DNA from: Sisyra terminalis
Lineage: Eukaryota; Arthropoda; Insecta; Neuroptera; Sisyridae
NCBI GenBank assembly: GCA_958496175.1
Contig: OY292274.1
Coordinates: 2,232,001 to 2,296,000, forward strand
Direction: 5' to 3'
DNA: 64,000 nt
The notes under the pieces were generated by a model, which searched no databases, had not been told where the DNA came from, and saw nothing but the letters and a program-made list of their open reading frames with translations. Numbering within the stretch: the stretch's first letter is position 1; each line of letters opens with the position of its first letter. A program made the translations under genes and the position numbers. Positions 1 to 11,620 of this stretch are shown here, one piece after another.

Positions 1-600
1 AATAACGACAATTCTTTAGAAGCTTATAACTTGACAAGTAATCATCATTCGAAAAAAATATTTTGTGTCCACATTTATACTTACTAGAAAAATATTTATG
101 CTGAATATGAGCTAATTTCAGAAAGTCACTTTTTTTTCGCTGTTCGCTTCACGTGAAATGCCCCTGCTCCGAAAAAAATAGCTTAAATGTGGTAAAAATG
201 GAATAAATATATACCTAATGAATATACCTAATGAAAAGTTTACACGACACCATATTTGTTTACAGCTGGGTGCGTAGTGGTTGCGGCTAAGCAATCAGCA
301 GCAATTGTGACTTTCATAATCTTTTAAATACATTATTATATAGTGGTATAGACTTTATTGCCATGAGGTGTAAACGAAATGTTTTTCTAAAAGTCATTTA
401 ATAATATTTTTATTAATAGTACTGGCAGGCAATTTTTGATTGCCACCTTATCAAAAATGAATTCCCCCACTTGTAAAATACTTAAAAATTATACTTTGAT
501 AATCTCCATTATTCATGAATTAATTTTGCAGCCGGATTTTGTACTATTACAAAACAAATTAAGAAATCTTTAGGTTAAAATTAAAGATTAAAGTTACTTA
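1..600. other. Intron 2 of the SLC22-like gene (partial); no exon recognised
   Basis: Sequence downstream of the exon 2 donor. I read the minus strand for the next SLC22 segment (NLVCD-type motif and TM2) and did not find it. It is AT-rich with no repeat boundary that I can support. Confidence 0.5.
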
Positions 601-601
601 C

Positions 602-1064
602 ATCTTGCGCAATAGTTTGGTATTTGCTTTCAAAAACAAAGCGGTCACAACGAATTGTTTGATTGGTGTAAAAATCTTGAGAGTTACACGAACTATTTGT
701 TCCATTATGAATTGGAACATAGCGAATGCACTTTTCCGGATCACTTTCGTGAAAAGGAATGGCGTTTTGAAGCCATCGAGTATTATATTCTGCGTTAATA
801 TATGTAGAGTCGCATTCGGGAACGAAGCACCTGAATAAAAACATTGAGGATATTAAAACAAATTTAAAAGCTTTCAAAAAATAGATAAACTTAGAAAACT
901 CACCGATATCGTAAAATTCGTGTTATATATATTACATTTACCAAAAATAAAGGAGCCAGGATCATTGTGAAGAATATTAGAACGTAGATAGACACATTAA
1001 ATTTATCATACCATTTCATTTTATTAAAAATATGGTCCAATTTTAAATCTAAAGGATTATCCAT
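602..1064 (-). CDS. SLC22-type organic cation transporter-like, first two coding exons (3' part outside window)
   Basis: Seen: exon 1 runs 1064 to 904 (ATG in AAAAATGG) and encodes 53 codons plus 2 nt; it ends at a GT donor (gtgagt). Intron 1 is 73 nt (903..831) and ends in tttttattcag. Exon 2 runs 830 to 602 (1 nt plus 76 codons) and ends at donor gtaagt. The phases join exactly and create an Arg codon, giving ..LRYRCFVPECDS.. Residues about 26-46 form a hydrophobic helix, followed by a Cys-rich loop with N-glycosylation sequons (NGT, NQT). Known: SLC22 organic cation/anion transporters (12-helix major facilitator superfamily, plasma membrane, about 550 residues) have TM1, then a large glycosylated extracellular loop with an RC-x-P-x-C motif and a TIA-type end. 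Inferred: the first quarter (130 residues) of such a transporter. No third exon was found in 1..601, so the rest lies to the left. The substrate cannot be told. The gene start is supported by the ATG, the short N-terminus and TM1; no promoter motif is evident. Confidence 0.82.
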
Positions 1065-2123
1065 TTTTTTTCTTGAGTTATATTCAAACGGTCACATAAA
1101 GAAGGATTCGTTCATCAATAAATTTGTTTATTAGTTAACAAAATTTACAAAACTGCAACAATGTTTGGAGCACCTATTGAATTTTGGTTCAACTTCTGTA
1201 AGTTTTTTTGTCATGCAAATAAAGAAATAAACTTTTTTTCTTTGTTTTCCATGAATATCGTAAATAAAATATTTTGCAAAACAATGAATAGAATAACGAG
1301 TGTATTTGTACTTCAATTCATAATTGTAAAATTAATAAACTGGGTATCAGTTGTTTAAGTGTTTGTGATAATGTTATCTGTCCATAAAAACGAATGGAAA
1401 GAATCTTTTATTTTTGACACACTATTGTGTTATTTTATAATTTTATTTTTAAATCTTGGCTAGTTAATGACAGGTTTTCATTTTCTACTCAATTTCTATA
1501 TCACCGATTTTACAAGCATTGCATAAATGTTTAACAAGACTAATATCATCTGTAATTCTTAAATTTCTATAACAAGTATCGATAAATCAAGAGAATGTGT
1601 ATTTTTTTATATGTAGAGACTCTTCAAAATTAAATTCTTAATAAAAAAAAGCACCGACAAAAAAAAAAATAACTAAAATGAAACAAACAAAATAAGAATT
1701 TTTATTTTTGACACCAACGTTCTAAAATGACTAACTTTAAATCGGCGTCAAACTATCAAACACACAAATCAATTATTTACAATATGGAATTATGACAATT
1801 GAAATTTAGGCTACAAAATCGTATAAGCCGTTGACTTTCGGTTTGGTGCCGATATAAAAGTTGTTACTTAAATTAATTTAAGAGTTTAGTTATTAAGATT
1901 AAAGGCAAGGTTTATTTTCTTTTCTTCAGTTCCATTTTTTTGTCTTCGTATTTTTTATTATAAAAATGGGTTATTACTTTGTTTCTATTAAATGTTTCTA
2001 TGTTCACTTACAACATAGTTGATAGTTTACAAGGCACAGAACTAATAATCACATTTTTCACCTGTTTCCCAGCACTTGATCGTAAAATTTAATAATCACC
2101 AAGTATATATATTTTATAAAATA
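1065..2123. other. 5' flank of the SLC22-like gene, no gene seen
   Basis: About 1 kb of AT-rich sequence upstream of the transporter ATG. It presumably holds the promoter and any 5' untranslated exon, but I see no convincing TATA or initiator. Short open frames here have no recognisable content. Confidence 0.4.
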
Positions 2124-3502
2124 CTAGCTGATCCCCGCGACTTCGTCTGCGTAACGTATTTTATTTTTCTTATTCTTTTACGAAAAATATAATCATACTA
2201 CATCATACATCAAATAAAAAATATCGCCAAGTTCAATAAATTCGGTCTTAATTATGACTAAAAAAAGTCGAAAGTTATCAAAATAATCGCGTCAAAATAA
2301 CCCCATATCACTGTTTCGATTTCCGAATGAACCTTTTTCCAAAAACTATTATACTATTGCACTGTACAACACAACCGCGAAATTGAAATTTGTACAATTG
2401 CACGAAACCCAGTTCTTCCATAATCATATGTATAACCATTATGTATCTATAAACTTATTATTAAAACATCTGAATTTCAACTATATAATTAAACCATATT
2501 GGATAGTCCAGAGTTCACCATACACGATTTAGCGTATGGCTTTTGCTCTGGAAGAGGATTTTAAATTTCTTTTATCATTATGATGATATGATTATTTATT
2601 ATTTATCATTATGATGATTTCTGGCTGGATTTGCGAACTTTTTTCGTGATCCCTTTCATGTACTTGCAAATAAAAGATATTGGTGCCTCCCCCCCAAGAA
2701 AAAAATCCTGTATCCACCCTTGTCTGTTAGGGTAGGAATTTTCAAAAAAAAATCTTATTACATGCCTACTTCCTATAAGGAATACACCGAATATTAATAT
2801 TTCATCAGTCAGAGGAGTATATACATAAATACCCGATTTTATATATGCACGGTTTTAAAAACTTTTTTATTTTAAGCTTTATTACTATTATTATTATTAT
2901 TATTATTATTACTATTACATTTTTTTCGTTAATATTTCCTTACTGAGCAACCCTAAGGATCTATTTACAACAACTTTGTAAAAAAAAAGTTTACTGTCAG
3001 ATTATTATCTAGAAAAACATTTATATTTCAAAAAGGTAATTTTTTGTACTTTAAATTAAACTACTGAGCTTTTTAATAGTTAAACCCAAAATATTAATAC
3101 AGATCACTTTTTAACTTTTAAATACCTTTTCAATGATATATAACTCACATTCCCTTACTATACATTCCCTTATTCCCTTATTATTTTTAAGGAATGATAA
3201 ATAGCCTAACGTGTGTGGGCAATTGTGTTGTATCTTAGTATAAAGTTTCATTAAATTCGGTTGTTCCGTTATTTAGTTAAATCACCAGCGCACGCGATGT
3301 AAGAAAGTTTTTTGGTAATTTTTTCACACATTATTGGAGTTTTAGTATGGATCCCTTTTTTTTTGAAAATTTTATATAGCCTTTGTTCACCGGAAATAGT
3401 GTAGCTTCCTAACAGTGAAAGAATTTTTCAAATCGGTCAAGTAGTTTCGGAGCCTATTCAAAGCAAATAAACAATCAAATCTTTCCTCATTATAATAATA
3501 GA
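2124..3502 (-). mobile_element. Non-autonomous Helitron, complete (copy A)
   Basis: Read on the minus strand it begins TCTATTATTATAATGAGG (TC at 3502) and ends at CTAG (2124..2127), preceded by the GC-rich hairpin CGCAGAC-GAA-GTCGCG. The host base is A before the TC and T after the CTAG, as Helitrons require. Known: Helitrons are rolling-circle transposons with 5' TC, 3' CTRR, a short GC-rich hairpin about 10 nt before the 3' end, and no target duplication. It is 1379 bp with no coding capacity, so it depends on Rep/helicase supplied in trans. It contains a TTA microsatellite near 2884..2911. Same subfamily as 38031..39574 and 52627..53474. Confidence 0.8.
2884..2911. repeat. (TTA)n microsatellite inside Helitron A
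   Basis: Run of about nine imperfect TTA/TAT units. The related Helitron at 38031..39574 carries a shorter, interrupted version at the matching place, so the repeat is part of the element body. Confidence 0.7.
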
Positions 3503-4073
3503 TTTAACTTTTGAAAAAGACTCCGTTTTCCTACCTTCACAGGTGCTTGTAAAAGTAAATCAATTTAGTGGTAAAGGAAATAGCAATTGAAATAAATAAC
3601 AACAATCAGTTAGTTAATCAAAATATATTGAATGACTAAAAAGGAAGTAGTTAAAAATATTTACTCAAAAATTGACGAGATGCAAAATTGTTTGTATTTA
3701 TTTATTTTATTTCATTTGAATTATCATTTTTTCTAATTCTTCAATTTTTCAGTTGCTCGTATTTTAACTGACCAATACTTAATAATTTTTTCAGATTTGT
3801 TTAGAATTTAGTAATATGGAACACTCCTAGCTTTGATGTACTATTATATAGCTAACGGTTCTTATTAATTAGCTAATATCGCCTTAATATCGATAGTACA
3901 ACCGGTTAGAAAATCGCTTTGAGTTTTGTTTCATAAGACCTGCATAAGACAATAATTACCTTTTAATGTTTTGGTAACTTTTAGGTGGTTAAAAACTAGC
4001 CTACGTTATTACGTATTAAATATAACGCCATATCTCAGTATGTATAATAAGGGCTCGAGTTTTGGTATTTATA
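3503..4073. other. Intergenic, nothing recognised
   Basis: AT-rich. A short piece near 3580..3640 (aataaataacaacaatcagt) resembles 27210..27240, hinting at an old dispersed repeat; no ends can be defined. Confidence 0.35.
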
Positions 4074-4910
4074 AAGGATGTTTCATTAAAAACGCAAGAT
4101 TTGAATTGCGCGCATTATTTGATAGTCATAATAAGTCATGTCCCATGATTATGACGTAATAAATCGAAAGTTGACAGATGGGAGTTAGTAAACATGAAAT
4201 AGTGGGCCATGAACAGCAAAGAGAACTCACCAATTGGATTCTTGAACAATCTACTGATTTTACAAACAAAATAATTTTCAGTAATGAGCCCATTTTCACT
4301 TCGATGGCTTCGTGAATAGGCAAAACTGCCCCATTTGGGACTTAGAAAATCCACGAATGATTTATCTGAAAGCAATGCATCCGCAACGGGTCACTGTATG
4401 GTGTGCATTATGGTCTGGAGGAATAATTGAACCTTGAACCGTTTTTCTTCGGAAACGAAGAAGGTAATTCAGTAACGGTGAGTGGCAAACGTTATCGTGA
4501 TATGATACCAGTTTCTTGTGCCTCATTTGGAAGCTACTGATCTTGACGATATGTGATTTCAGCAGGACAGTGCCACATACCATATCGCCCGTGAAATATT
4601 GACGATCTTGCACGAGTTTGATCCTGGTCGTGTCATTTTCCGATTTGGTGACCAGAATTGGCCTCTACGCTCTTGCGATTTAACGCCCTTAGATTTCTGG
4701 CTGTGATTAGATTATCTGAAGTTACAGGTTTACGCCAATAAGCCTGCAACCATCGGAGTATTAAAAGCTAAAATTAGACGCTGTATCAATGAAATACCTC
4801 TACATGTATTCAATAACGTTATTGAAAATTTCGTAAAAAGGTTATGCAAATACCAGCAAAGCCGTTGCGGCCATTTAAAAAAAATGTTTCATTCATAATT
4901 CTTTATACTT
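4074..4910 (+). mobile_element. Tc1/mariner-superfamily element, defective copy 1 (3' end lost)
   Basis: Begins after a TA dinucleotide (4072..4073) with AAGGATGTTTCATTAA and CGCAAGATTTGAATTGCGCG, the same left end as the copy at 16089..16902. Homology between the two copies runs to about 4900, where this copy lacks the right terminal repeat. Both copies lack the N-terminal DNA-binding part of the transposase. Known: Tc1/mariner/IS630 elements insert at TA and have short terminal inverted repeats. This copy cannot move by itself. Confidence 0.75.
4193..4880 (+). pseudogene. DDE transposase remnant (Tc1/mariner-like), copy 1
   Basis: Translation in shifting frames gives a DDE_3-type catalytic domain: HEQQRELTNWILEQ, then NRQNCPIWDLENPRMIY, then QRVTVWCALWSGGI, a degraded FQQD-type block, and a CDLTPLDFWL-like block read as tcttgcgatttaacgccctt. 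Known: this arrangement is the C-terminal catalytic part of insect mariner-like transposases that cut and paste at TA. The reading frame is broken: a 1-nt shift after 4290 (...IFTSMAS then stop), a shift after ALWSGGII, and several stops. The first catalytic region reads SNE, not the usual DE pair. The N-terminal helix-turn-helix domain is absent. Not functional. Confidence 0.75.
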
Positions 4911-6884
4911 TTTTAAAAATATTTGTATCGGTCTTAAGGAGTACCTAATAATGGATTCGTCAATTCAAATTAAGTATTTCTTCTGTTTTCCGGAATACTT
5001 TTCAAGGTTCAAATGAATGTTTTATTTGGAAGAATTTTTAAGTAAAGAACAAAAATACTTCACTAAAAAAATACGGTTTTTTCTCGATTGTCTGGTAAAA
5101 CCTAATTTTTTTGGTCAGTCAAATAATACAAACAACGTTAATTAGCTATACCGATATATTGTTGATAATATTTAAAAATCTAATGGTCATAAAGCACATT
5201 TTAAAAGTAATATACGTAATTTGGAATAAACATTATTTTATTTAATGAATTTGGGTGAGTAATGAATGAAGTGGTTGTGTTCCATTTTCCAGATAATTGC
5301 TTACAAAAAAAAAAAAAAAGAAAGAAAAAGTAATTGGTATAACCAGTATCACAATAAACAACTTATAATTAACGAAAAAGTATTTTTTATGTTTCTCAAA
5401 ATTTTCTAAAGTTCATTTACGAATAAGATTATGAAAGAAAAAACTGTAATTTATTGTTTGAAAAAATAATACACTTTATTATATAAAATAATAATAATTC
5501 TAATTTTTTAATGTCCATGACATTTAAATGGATTCTTCTAGGCAATAGCGATCTTAAGGTTTCTTATTATTGTTTATTAAAGCATGTTTATGTCTCATAC
5601 GAGTACTCGTACGGTAATTATATGATATATTATGTCTTTAGTTAGGAGTCTCATATTTTCAATGTTCGAAAAATGAAACTCGATTTTTAAAATTATTATT
5701 CATATAACAAACATACAATTATTAGACTCAATATCAAAATTGTGGTAATATAATACTCCCATCAAAAACATAAATGTAAAAATAATTGATTCGTTACAAA
5801 CAATGCTTGGCGATAAAACTAAAATCCACTGATAAAATCTATGCGGACGGCAAGTTCCTTAGGAACTTACTACTGAAACACGTAAAAACTTTTCAAGCTT
5901 CCATACGGTCCAAAGAGCTACATGACGTTTTATACGTCACGCTCGACCCTTGTATCGAAGGGCACTGTTTTGTAATTTTGATTCGAACTTTTAGGAGTTT
6001 ATTTTTTAATAATTTCGCAAGTGCTTTACGAAAAAAAAATCAATTTATTTATTTTTTTTTTTTTTCAACGTTTTTTGGAGCCAATATAACATGTTTGCTT
6101 AGCCAAATATAATTTTTGTAATTTTGAGCAAAGTTTAGGAACACCATGATCGATGAGTTTGGTCTTTAACTTAGCAAAGTGGCAAAAATTGGTAGGGAAT
6201 GTAATGTATCCCGATGATGTGTCAACAGAAATGTTATTGGTGTAGTAATGTTATTGTGTTATTGGTTTGAATTTTTATTCAAATAAAACTGATTAAAATG
6301 TTACTATGCTGTTTTGTAAAATAGCTAGGAATTAGATAACATTTTTGATTGAGACAAAATCGAAAAAATTCGAAGGAATTGATTAGTCGACAAGAACACT
6401 GCCATTACCGATTATAAATATTATATTATAATAATATATTCAAAAATTGTTTGGAAAATTCTTCAGTAGATGGATCATTTCGCAACGCAACTCATGTTGC
6501 CAGCTGAAATTTTTTCACATTGTGTCACAAGTTTTATGAATTTAAGCAGGAGTTTCTTTTATTGACAGAATCTGAACTATGAATGAATGGCAATGTTTGG
6601 GAGAAATCGCCAATCAGTAAAATCATTGCGCCTTCAAAACATAGTGAGTCATTGCGTAGAACTTCCTATGGTTTCAATGGTTTCAATGGTTATATGCGTT
6701 TTTTAAATAAAAAGTACTGACAATATTAAATTGACATCTAATTGTGGGTGACGTGAACTGCCATTTGCGGAAAATGGCAAGCCTAATTTATTTAAAACTC
6801 ATTTTATTCATTTTTTATTCCGTGAATTGTTAAGATATGTAATAGTTATTCTGTTATTCGGAGCGAAGACGAATCTAACAAATC
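4911..6884. other. Intergenic, no gene supported
   Basis: AT-rich. Around 5830..5980 there is a less AT-rich patch with small palindromes (GTTCCTTAGGAAC; ATGACGTTTTATACGTCAC) inside a 108-codon open frame (5786..6112) of no recognisable family. The frame ends in a low-complexity Phe/Ile stretch translated from poly-T. I read it as chance or old transposon sequence. Confidence 0.4.
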
Positions 6885-7528
6885 ATATATCATCAAAATC
6901 GGTCCAGTCTTCTTTTAGTTCTAATTAGTCTAACTACCCCTACTGTATTTTATATATTGAAGATATGTGATTTGACAAACTTCGTATGTCAATGTAATGA
7001 CAAGATGTTTCAATGGAGAGAATCAATCCGAGGGTAACGCGTGAACCCAAATACATCAATAAGGCAAATCGTCGGCCTAAAGTCTCAATCTGCCAAGTCC
7101 ACTTTTAAAAATTTTAGTTTTTTTGTTCCATTAGGGAGGAATAAAAAAGCTATTGAATGATAAACTAATAAATCACATTGAATACAGAAATTTCTCAATA
7201 TATAACATGAATCGGAAACCTGCTTTATATAGTAACTTATGTAGCTTATATTCACTTTTTTTTCTTTCCCTGAAAAAACTGTTAAAAAGAACTTAGCAGC
7301 ATAACACTTTAGACCGACGAAATGTCTTGGTTAACTGGCCATTAAAATAATTTTTTTTTTTATATAATTTTATTTATTTTTTATATACTTATTATTCTAA
7401 TGAAGTATTGAACTTAATTGTATTCATTTTATTATTAAAAAATTAAACTAAATGTAGCCAAAATATTCATTCATAAATCACTACGTTCTTGGTTTGTTAG
7501 ACAGTACGAAGATTGTCGGGTCAGCTAG
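6885..7528 (+). mobile_element. Helitron 3' fragment of a second family, interrupted by a short TIR element
   Basis: The right end ACGAAGATTGTCGGGTCAGCTAG followed by T matches the Helitron 3' consensus (short hairpin plus CTAG). Near 6890 the sequence atcaaaatcggtccagtc resembles the common internal phrase of insect Helitrons. The element at 7069..7320 lies between. The 5' end is not visible. Confidence 0.4.
7069..7320 (+). mobile_element. Short TIR element (MITE-like), copy 1
   Basis: Terminal inverted repeats TCGTCGGCCTAAAGT and (reverse complement of the right end) TCGTCGGTCTAAAGTG. About 250 bp, non-coding. The copy at 9051..9294 aligns along its whole length in the opposite direction, including internal blocks CCATTAGG(G/A)AGG and CTTATGTAGCTTAT. 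Superfamily not determined; no clear target duplication. Confidence 0.65.
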
Positions 7529-9050
7529 TGTCCAATATATTGTAAGAAATGATATATTGACAAAAAATATGCATTAAGTGGTGAAATATTCGTTAAATAA
7601 AATTATAAAAGGAATGTGAGCATAATTGGTACAATTCGTGGCACCTAATTTATTCTTTATGATTCGATCACTTTTTTTCATTGTAAAAAAATTTTCTCCT
7701 AAAAAAATTACACAAATTTTAATATTTCGCGAATTAACGGCGGCTGTTATATGGTAAACCACAGAATCACTAGAGATTTTAGAAGTACATAAGTATGATT
7801 ATGATTATGTACACAGTACATAATCATTTAAAAAATGTTATTTTTACGGAGTGTTTTTATTCGAGATCCACGTCAATTTTTTGATTGAGCTACCTAGATA
7901 CAACTATATTAATTTTTCATTGCTTGAACATATGTATATATGTGTCGACACGCGATGTAGTTTCTAGTAAATCACGAAATTATTAATCAATCAACAAATT
8001 TATTCAATTCAAAGCCGAAATCAATTTTTGAAATCTAAATAGATGTTCGTTGAAAAGTGCATTCGTAAACATTACCTGTAGGTGATATTATAAAGCTTTT
8101 CAAATTCAACTGCTACAAATAATGTCATTTTAAACAGGAAATGGCTCTGTAATTTATTATGACAAAAATATACAATAAATAAATGTAGGATGGGTTGCAA
8201 TGGGGAACGAAGTAGTATGGTATTGTGCATAGATCGGAAATATGATGCATGCAATGTGCATAAATATAATTTTCCATTTTAAAATTTAAAAATTGTATTT
8301 TTAAGTAATTTAAATGGGACACGAACTTTCAATTACTTATTTGAATGAAGACCTGAAAAATTGCGAAATCTATTTTTCAATATGTATACCTCCATATTTG
8401 TCAACACGGAAAATGGAATATTTTTCCGCGTTAGATTTTATTTTCAATTTTTTATAATTCTTTGCACATTTGACGGAATACAACGACAAACGTGCATTTG
8501 GATGCATATTGGGATTGGGAACAGCAGCGACTCTTGCATGCCCCTTTAGTGTATGTTATCCCCTTTCGCACAAGGTCGCTGTTTCATTTTATCCTCTATC
8601 CCAATGGTAGTGATTGGGGACTAGTGCCGGACGCTCTGGGGGAATCTGTGAGGGGGAGCCACTTACATATTATGAAATATGTGCAATGAAAAGCGATGTT
8701 TGTGTCGGAATGAAAACTGTTGGAAATCACGTTTTATATTTGTGTGCGCATGGAAAATATTTTTGTTCGAGATAATATTTTTTTTTCAAATTGATTTATA
8801 TGTAGAAAATAACAATAAAATTGCCCTCTTAAATACACATATGTCTTGTTGCGACTTGATTACAAATAACACTATGCATTTTTGAAAATTTATCAACGAT
8901 TTATTATGTTGCAAAAAAATTTACATTGAAGAAATATTTTATCATTTTTGACACATTTTTCACTGAAAATTTTGTGAAATTAAAAATTCCATTGAAAAAT
9001 GTTACTTTTTTTCTAATCTTCTTATTTCTATGGTACTAGACATCGAGACT
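7529..9050. other. Intergenic, no gene supported
   Basis: AT-rich except for a GC-richer patch at 8490..8670. There an imperfect hairpin pairs ATTGGGATTGGGAACAGC.. (8510..8531) with ..GCTGTTTC..TCTATCCCAAT (8578..8605). Short frames across the patch have no recognisable motif. Confidence 0.4.
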
Positions 9051-9294
9051 TCGTTGGCTTAGAGTAATAACCTGTAAAGTCCATTTTAACAAATTTTACG
9101 GGGGACCAAAAAAATGAAAATAAGCTACATAAGGTAGTACAAATTCAGGTTTTCTTTTCATATTATATTTTGAAATTTCTATAATTAAAGTAATTTATCA
9201 GTTTGTCACTCGATAGAATTTTCTATTCCCTTCCTAATGGAAAAAAAAGAATATTTAAAAATGAACTAAACAGGTTAACACTTTAGGCCGACGA
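9051..9294 (-). mobile_element. Short TIR element (MITE-like), copy 2
   Basis: Inverted relative to 7069..7320. Right end ACTTTAGGCCGACGA is the complement of the left end of copy 1. The two copies are moderately diverged, so they are old and independent insertions. Confidence 0.65.
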
Positions 9295-9843
9295 CAAGTT
9301 TTTCGTTGTAGGTGAGCATTGACAATTTTTTAAGCCATTCTTGTGCTATTAATTCCATTAAGGCTATTCAAAAAAAGCTCTTCCATATTTAAACCGAATT
9401 AAACTCTTAAGTACCGTAAGTATGATACATTTTCATTTGAACTTACAATTTGAATAACATTTGAATTTACAACTTACAATGATCTATTAAAATCCGTTGA
9501 AAAAACACGTTAAAGGAAAGGAAACATATTTTGGTCAAATAAACAGTTTTCAAAAAAGACATATAGTTTTGCAAATCTATCTTTTCACTTAAATACCTGA
9601 CATTTCACATAGTATTAAAGATATTACAGAGTTTCAATCCGAATCCGAAAAGTTGGAGTTTCCGCTTGATTTTATACCTTCCACTATGATTTCGGAAGTT
9701 TTGAAATGCGAAATAAAATTATCAACGTATTAATAGTGCACATTTTACTACTTTCAAAAACAATCAAATTGATTTAAATTTTTTATGAATAAATTTTTAC
9801 GAATTACGACTTACAACTTATAATTTAACTAGCTATTATTTAA
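9295..9843. other. Intergenic, nothing recognised
   Basis: AT-rich. Short local duplications only (aacttacaat repeats near 9440..9480; atttaactagct twice at 9822..9849, the second at the Helitron end). Confidence 0.35.
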
Positions 9844-10020
9844 CTAGCTGATCCCCGCAACTTCGTTTGCGTAACGTAGGTGTTGATTATATTTTATTTT
9901 TAGATTCGCTATTTGTAGTGGTATACGAAAATTTTTATTTTTCTTATTTCTTTTACGAAAAACATAATCATACTTGAAAACATTATTTTGCCGACTTTAA
10001 AAAACACATTTATTATACTG
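9844..10020 (-). mobile_element. Helitron 3' end fragment (copy B)
   Basis: On the minus strand it ends ACGCAAACGAAGTTGCGGGG then ATCAGCTAG, followed by T. The inner sequence (tatgattatgtttttcg, ccactacaaatagc) matches the other Helitrons here. Homology stops near 10020, just outside the large inverted repeat. Confidence 0.7.
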
Positions 10021-10070
10021 TGGCTAAGAAGAAAATAGTTGTACGTAAGCATCAATTAATTATCAAAAAG

Positions 10071-10801
10071 TAGGGGGAAAGGGTGATATTGCCATACCAA
10101 TTATAATCGTCCAAAGTTATTCCAACGGATTTCTATTTATTACAATCATTGCAACATTTATTAAATGATAAAAAAATTGAACGCTGAAGTGATATTCAAA
10201 ATGATTTTTTTTTATATTTTCCTTAGTAATCAATTGATTTTTACTAGTTCGGCATTATTGTACACTAGATGTAAAAATTTTGTCAAATTAAATGTGGTAA
10301 CAAACTTTTGTATTTCAATTGTATATTAACAAAAGGAAATTACTTTTCGGTACACCTAATATTTGCTGTTTTGTGTTTTATTTTTCCATATTACTGATGA
10401 AGTAGATATATTTTAAATTTTTGCAGTCGTAACTCCTGACTGATTAACTTAAGTAACTTAAGGCAACTTAAGTAAATAATTCTAGGCTTTCTAGTGCATA
10501 ATTCTCTCATTCATTTGGTAAGTTTCAATTGTTTTGATATTTGATTAATGCTGTCATCTGCAGTTGTCGGTATTACTTTGTACCAATCAATTTTGAGACT
10601 GACAACTTTCATAATTTTCGATAATTGAATCGTTTGTGAAATAAGTACTATTTCAACTACCCAATATTTAATGAAACTTAAAATAAATTTCATTGAGTAA
10701 ATTATAATTTACTCTTTTCAAAATAGGTGTACAATATTTAATATTTAACGAGTGGTTATTGAATCTTATGAGCACCAAAAATAATTAATTAATTAATAAA
10801 A
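10071..10801 (+). repeat. Left arm of a 1.55 kb inverted repeat
   Basis: Pairs with 10870..11620. From about 10300 to 10801 the arm is nearly identical to the reverse complement of the other arm: I saw one substitution and a 9-10 nt indel in the AACTTAAG run. A 60-codon frame (10511..10693, minus) is reproduced exactly at 10976..11158, plus. Outside 10300 the arms still align but are clearly diverged. No recognisable protein and no termini of a known family. Confidence 0.9.
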
Positions 10802-10869
10802 AGTGTTTGTAATAAAGAAGGTCATAATTTTTTTCGTTAAACATTGTAATTTCAAATATTTTACATTTT
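10802..10869. other. Spacer of the inverted repeat, Helitron-like scrap
   Basis: The ~68-nt spacer contains aataaagaaggtcataattt and ttttcgtt, which also occur inside the Helitrons at 30709..35100, 36137..38027 and (inverted) 24950..25725. It is the only part of the palindrome with a recognisable source. Confidence 0.6.
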
Positions 10870-11620
10870 TTATTAATTAATTAATTATTTTTGGTGCTCA
10901 TAAGATTCAATAACCACTCGTTAAATATTAAATATTGTACACCTATTTTGAAAAGAGTAAATTATAATTTACTCAATGAAATTTATTTTAAGTTTCATTA
11001 AATATTGGGTAGTTGAAATAGTACTTATTTCACAAACGATTCAATTATCGAAAATTATGAAAGTTGTCAGTCTCAAAATTGATTGGTACAAAGTAATACC
11101 GACAACTGCAGATGACAGCATTAATCAAATATCAAAACAATTGAAACTTACCAAATGAATGAGAGAATTATGCACTAGAAAGCCTAGAATTATTTACTTA
11201 AGTTGCCTTAAGTTAATCAGTCAGGAGTTACGACTGCAAAAATTTAAAATATATCTACTTCATCAGTAATATGGAAAAATAAAACACAAAACAGCAAATA
11301 TTAGGTGTACCGAAAAGTAATTTCCTTTTGTTAATATACAATTGAAACACAAAAGTTTGTTACACATTTGATTTTAAATCAATGATATGATCAGCCTCAA
11401 TAGTATCAACGTATTCACATCTAGTGTGCAATAATGCCAAACTTGTAAAAATCAATTGATCACTAAGGGATATATAAAAAATTTTTTTTTTGAATATCAC
11501 TTAAGCTTTCTTTTTTTGTGTCACTTAGTAAATGTTGCAATGATTGAAATAAATAGAAATCCGATGCAATAACTTTGGACGGTTATAATGGGTATGGCAA
11601 TATCACCCCTTCCCCCTCTA
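10870..11620 (-). repeat. Right arm of the 1.55 kb inverted repeat
   Basis: Reverse complement of 10071..10801. Relative to the left arm it has about 30 extra nt near 11363..11420 and other small differences in its outer third, ending at tatcaccccttccccctcta, against the left arm's tagggggaaagggtgatat. Confidence 0.9.

Noticed and set aside
5786..6112. 108-codon open frame
   Set aside because: C-terminal half is translated poly-T/A sequence; no known family, no start context, and it spans small palindromes typical of old repeats.
10511..11158. Two identical 60-codon frames, one on each strand
   Set aside because: They are identical because they lie in the arms of the inverted repeat. The sequence has no recognisable motif and no gene context.
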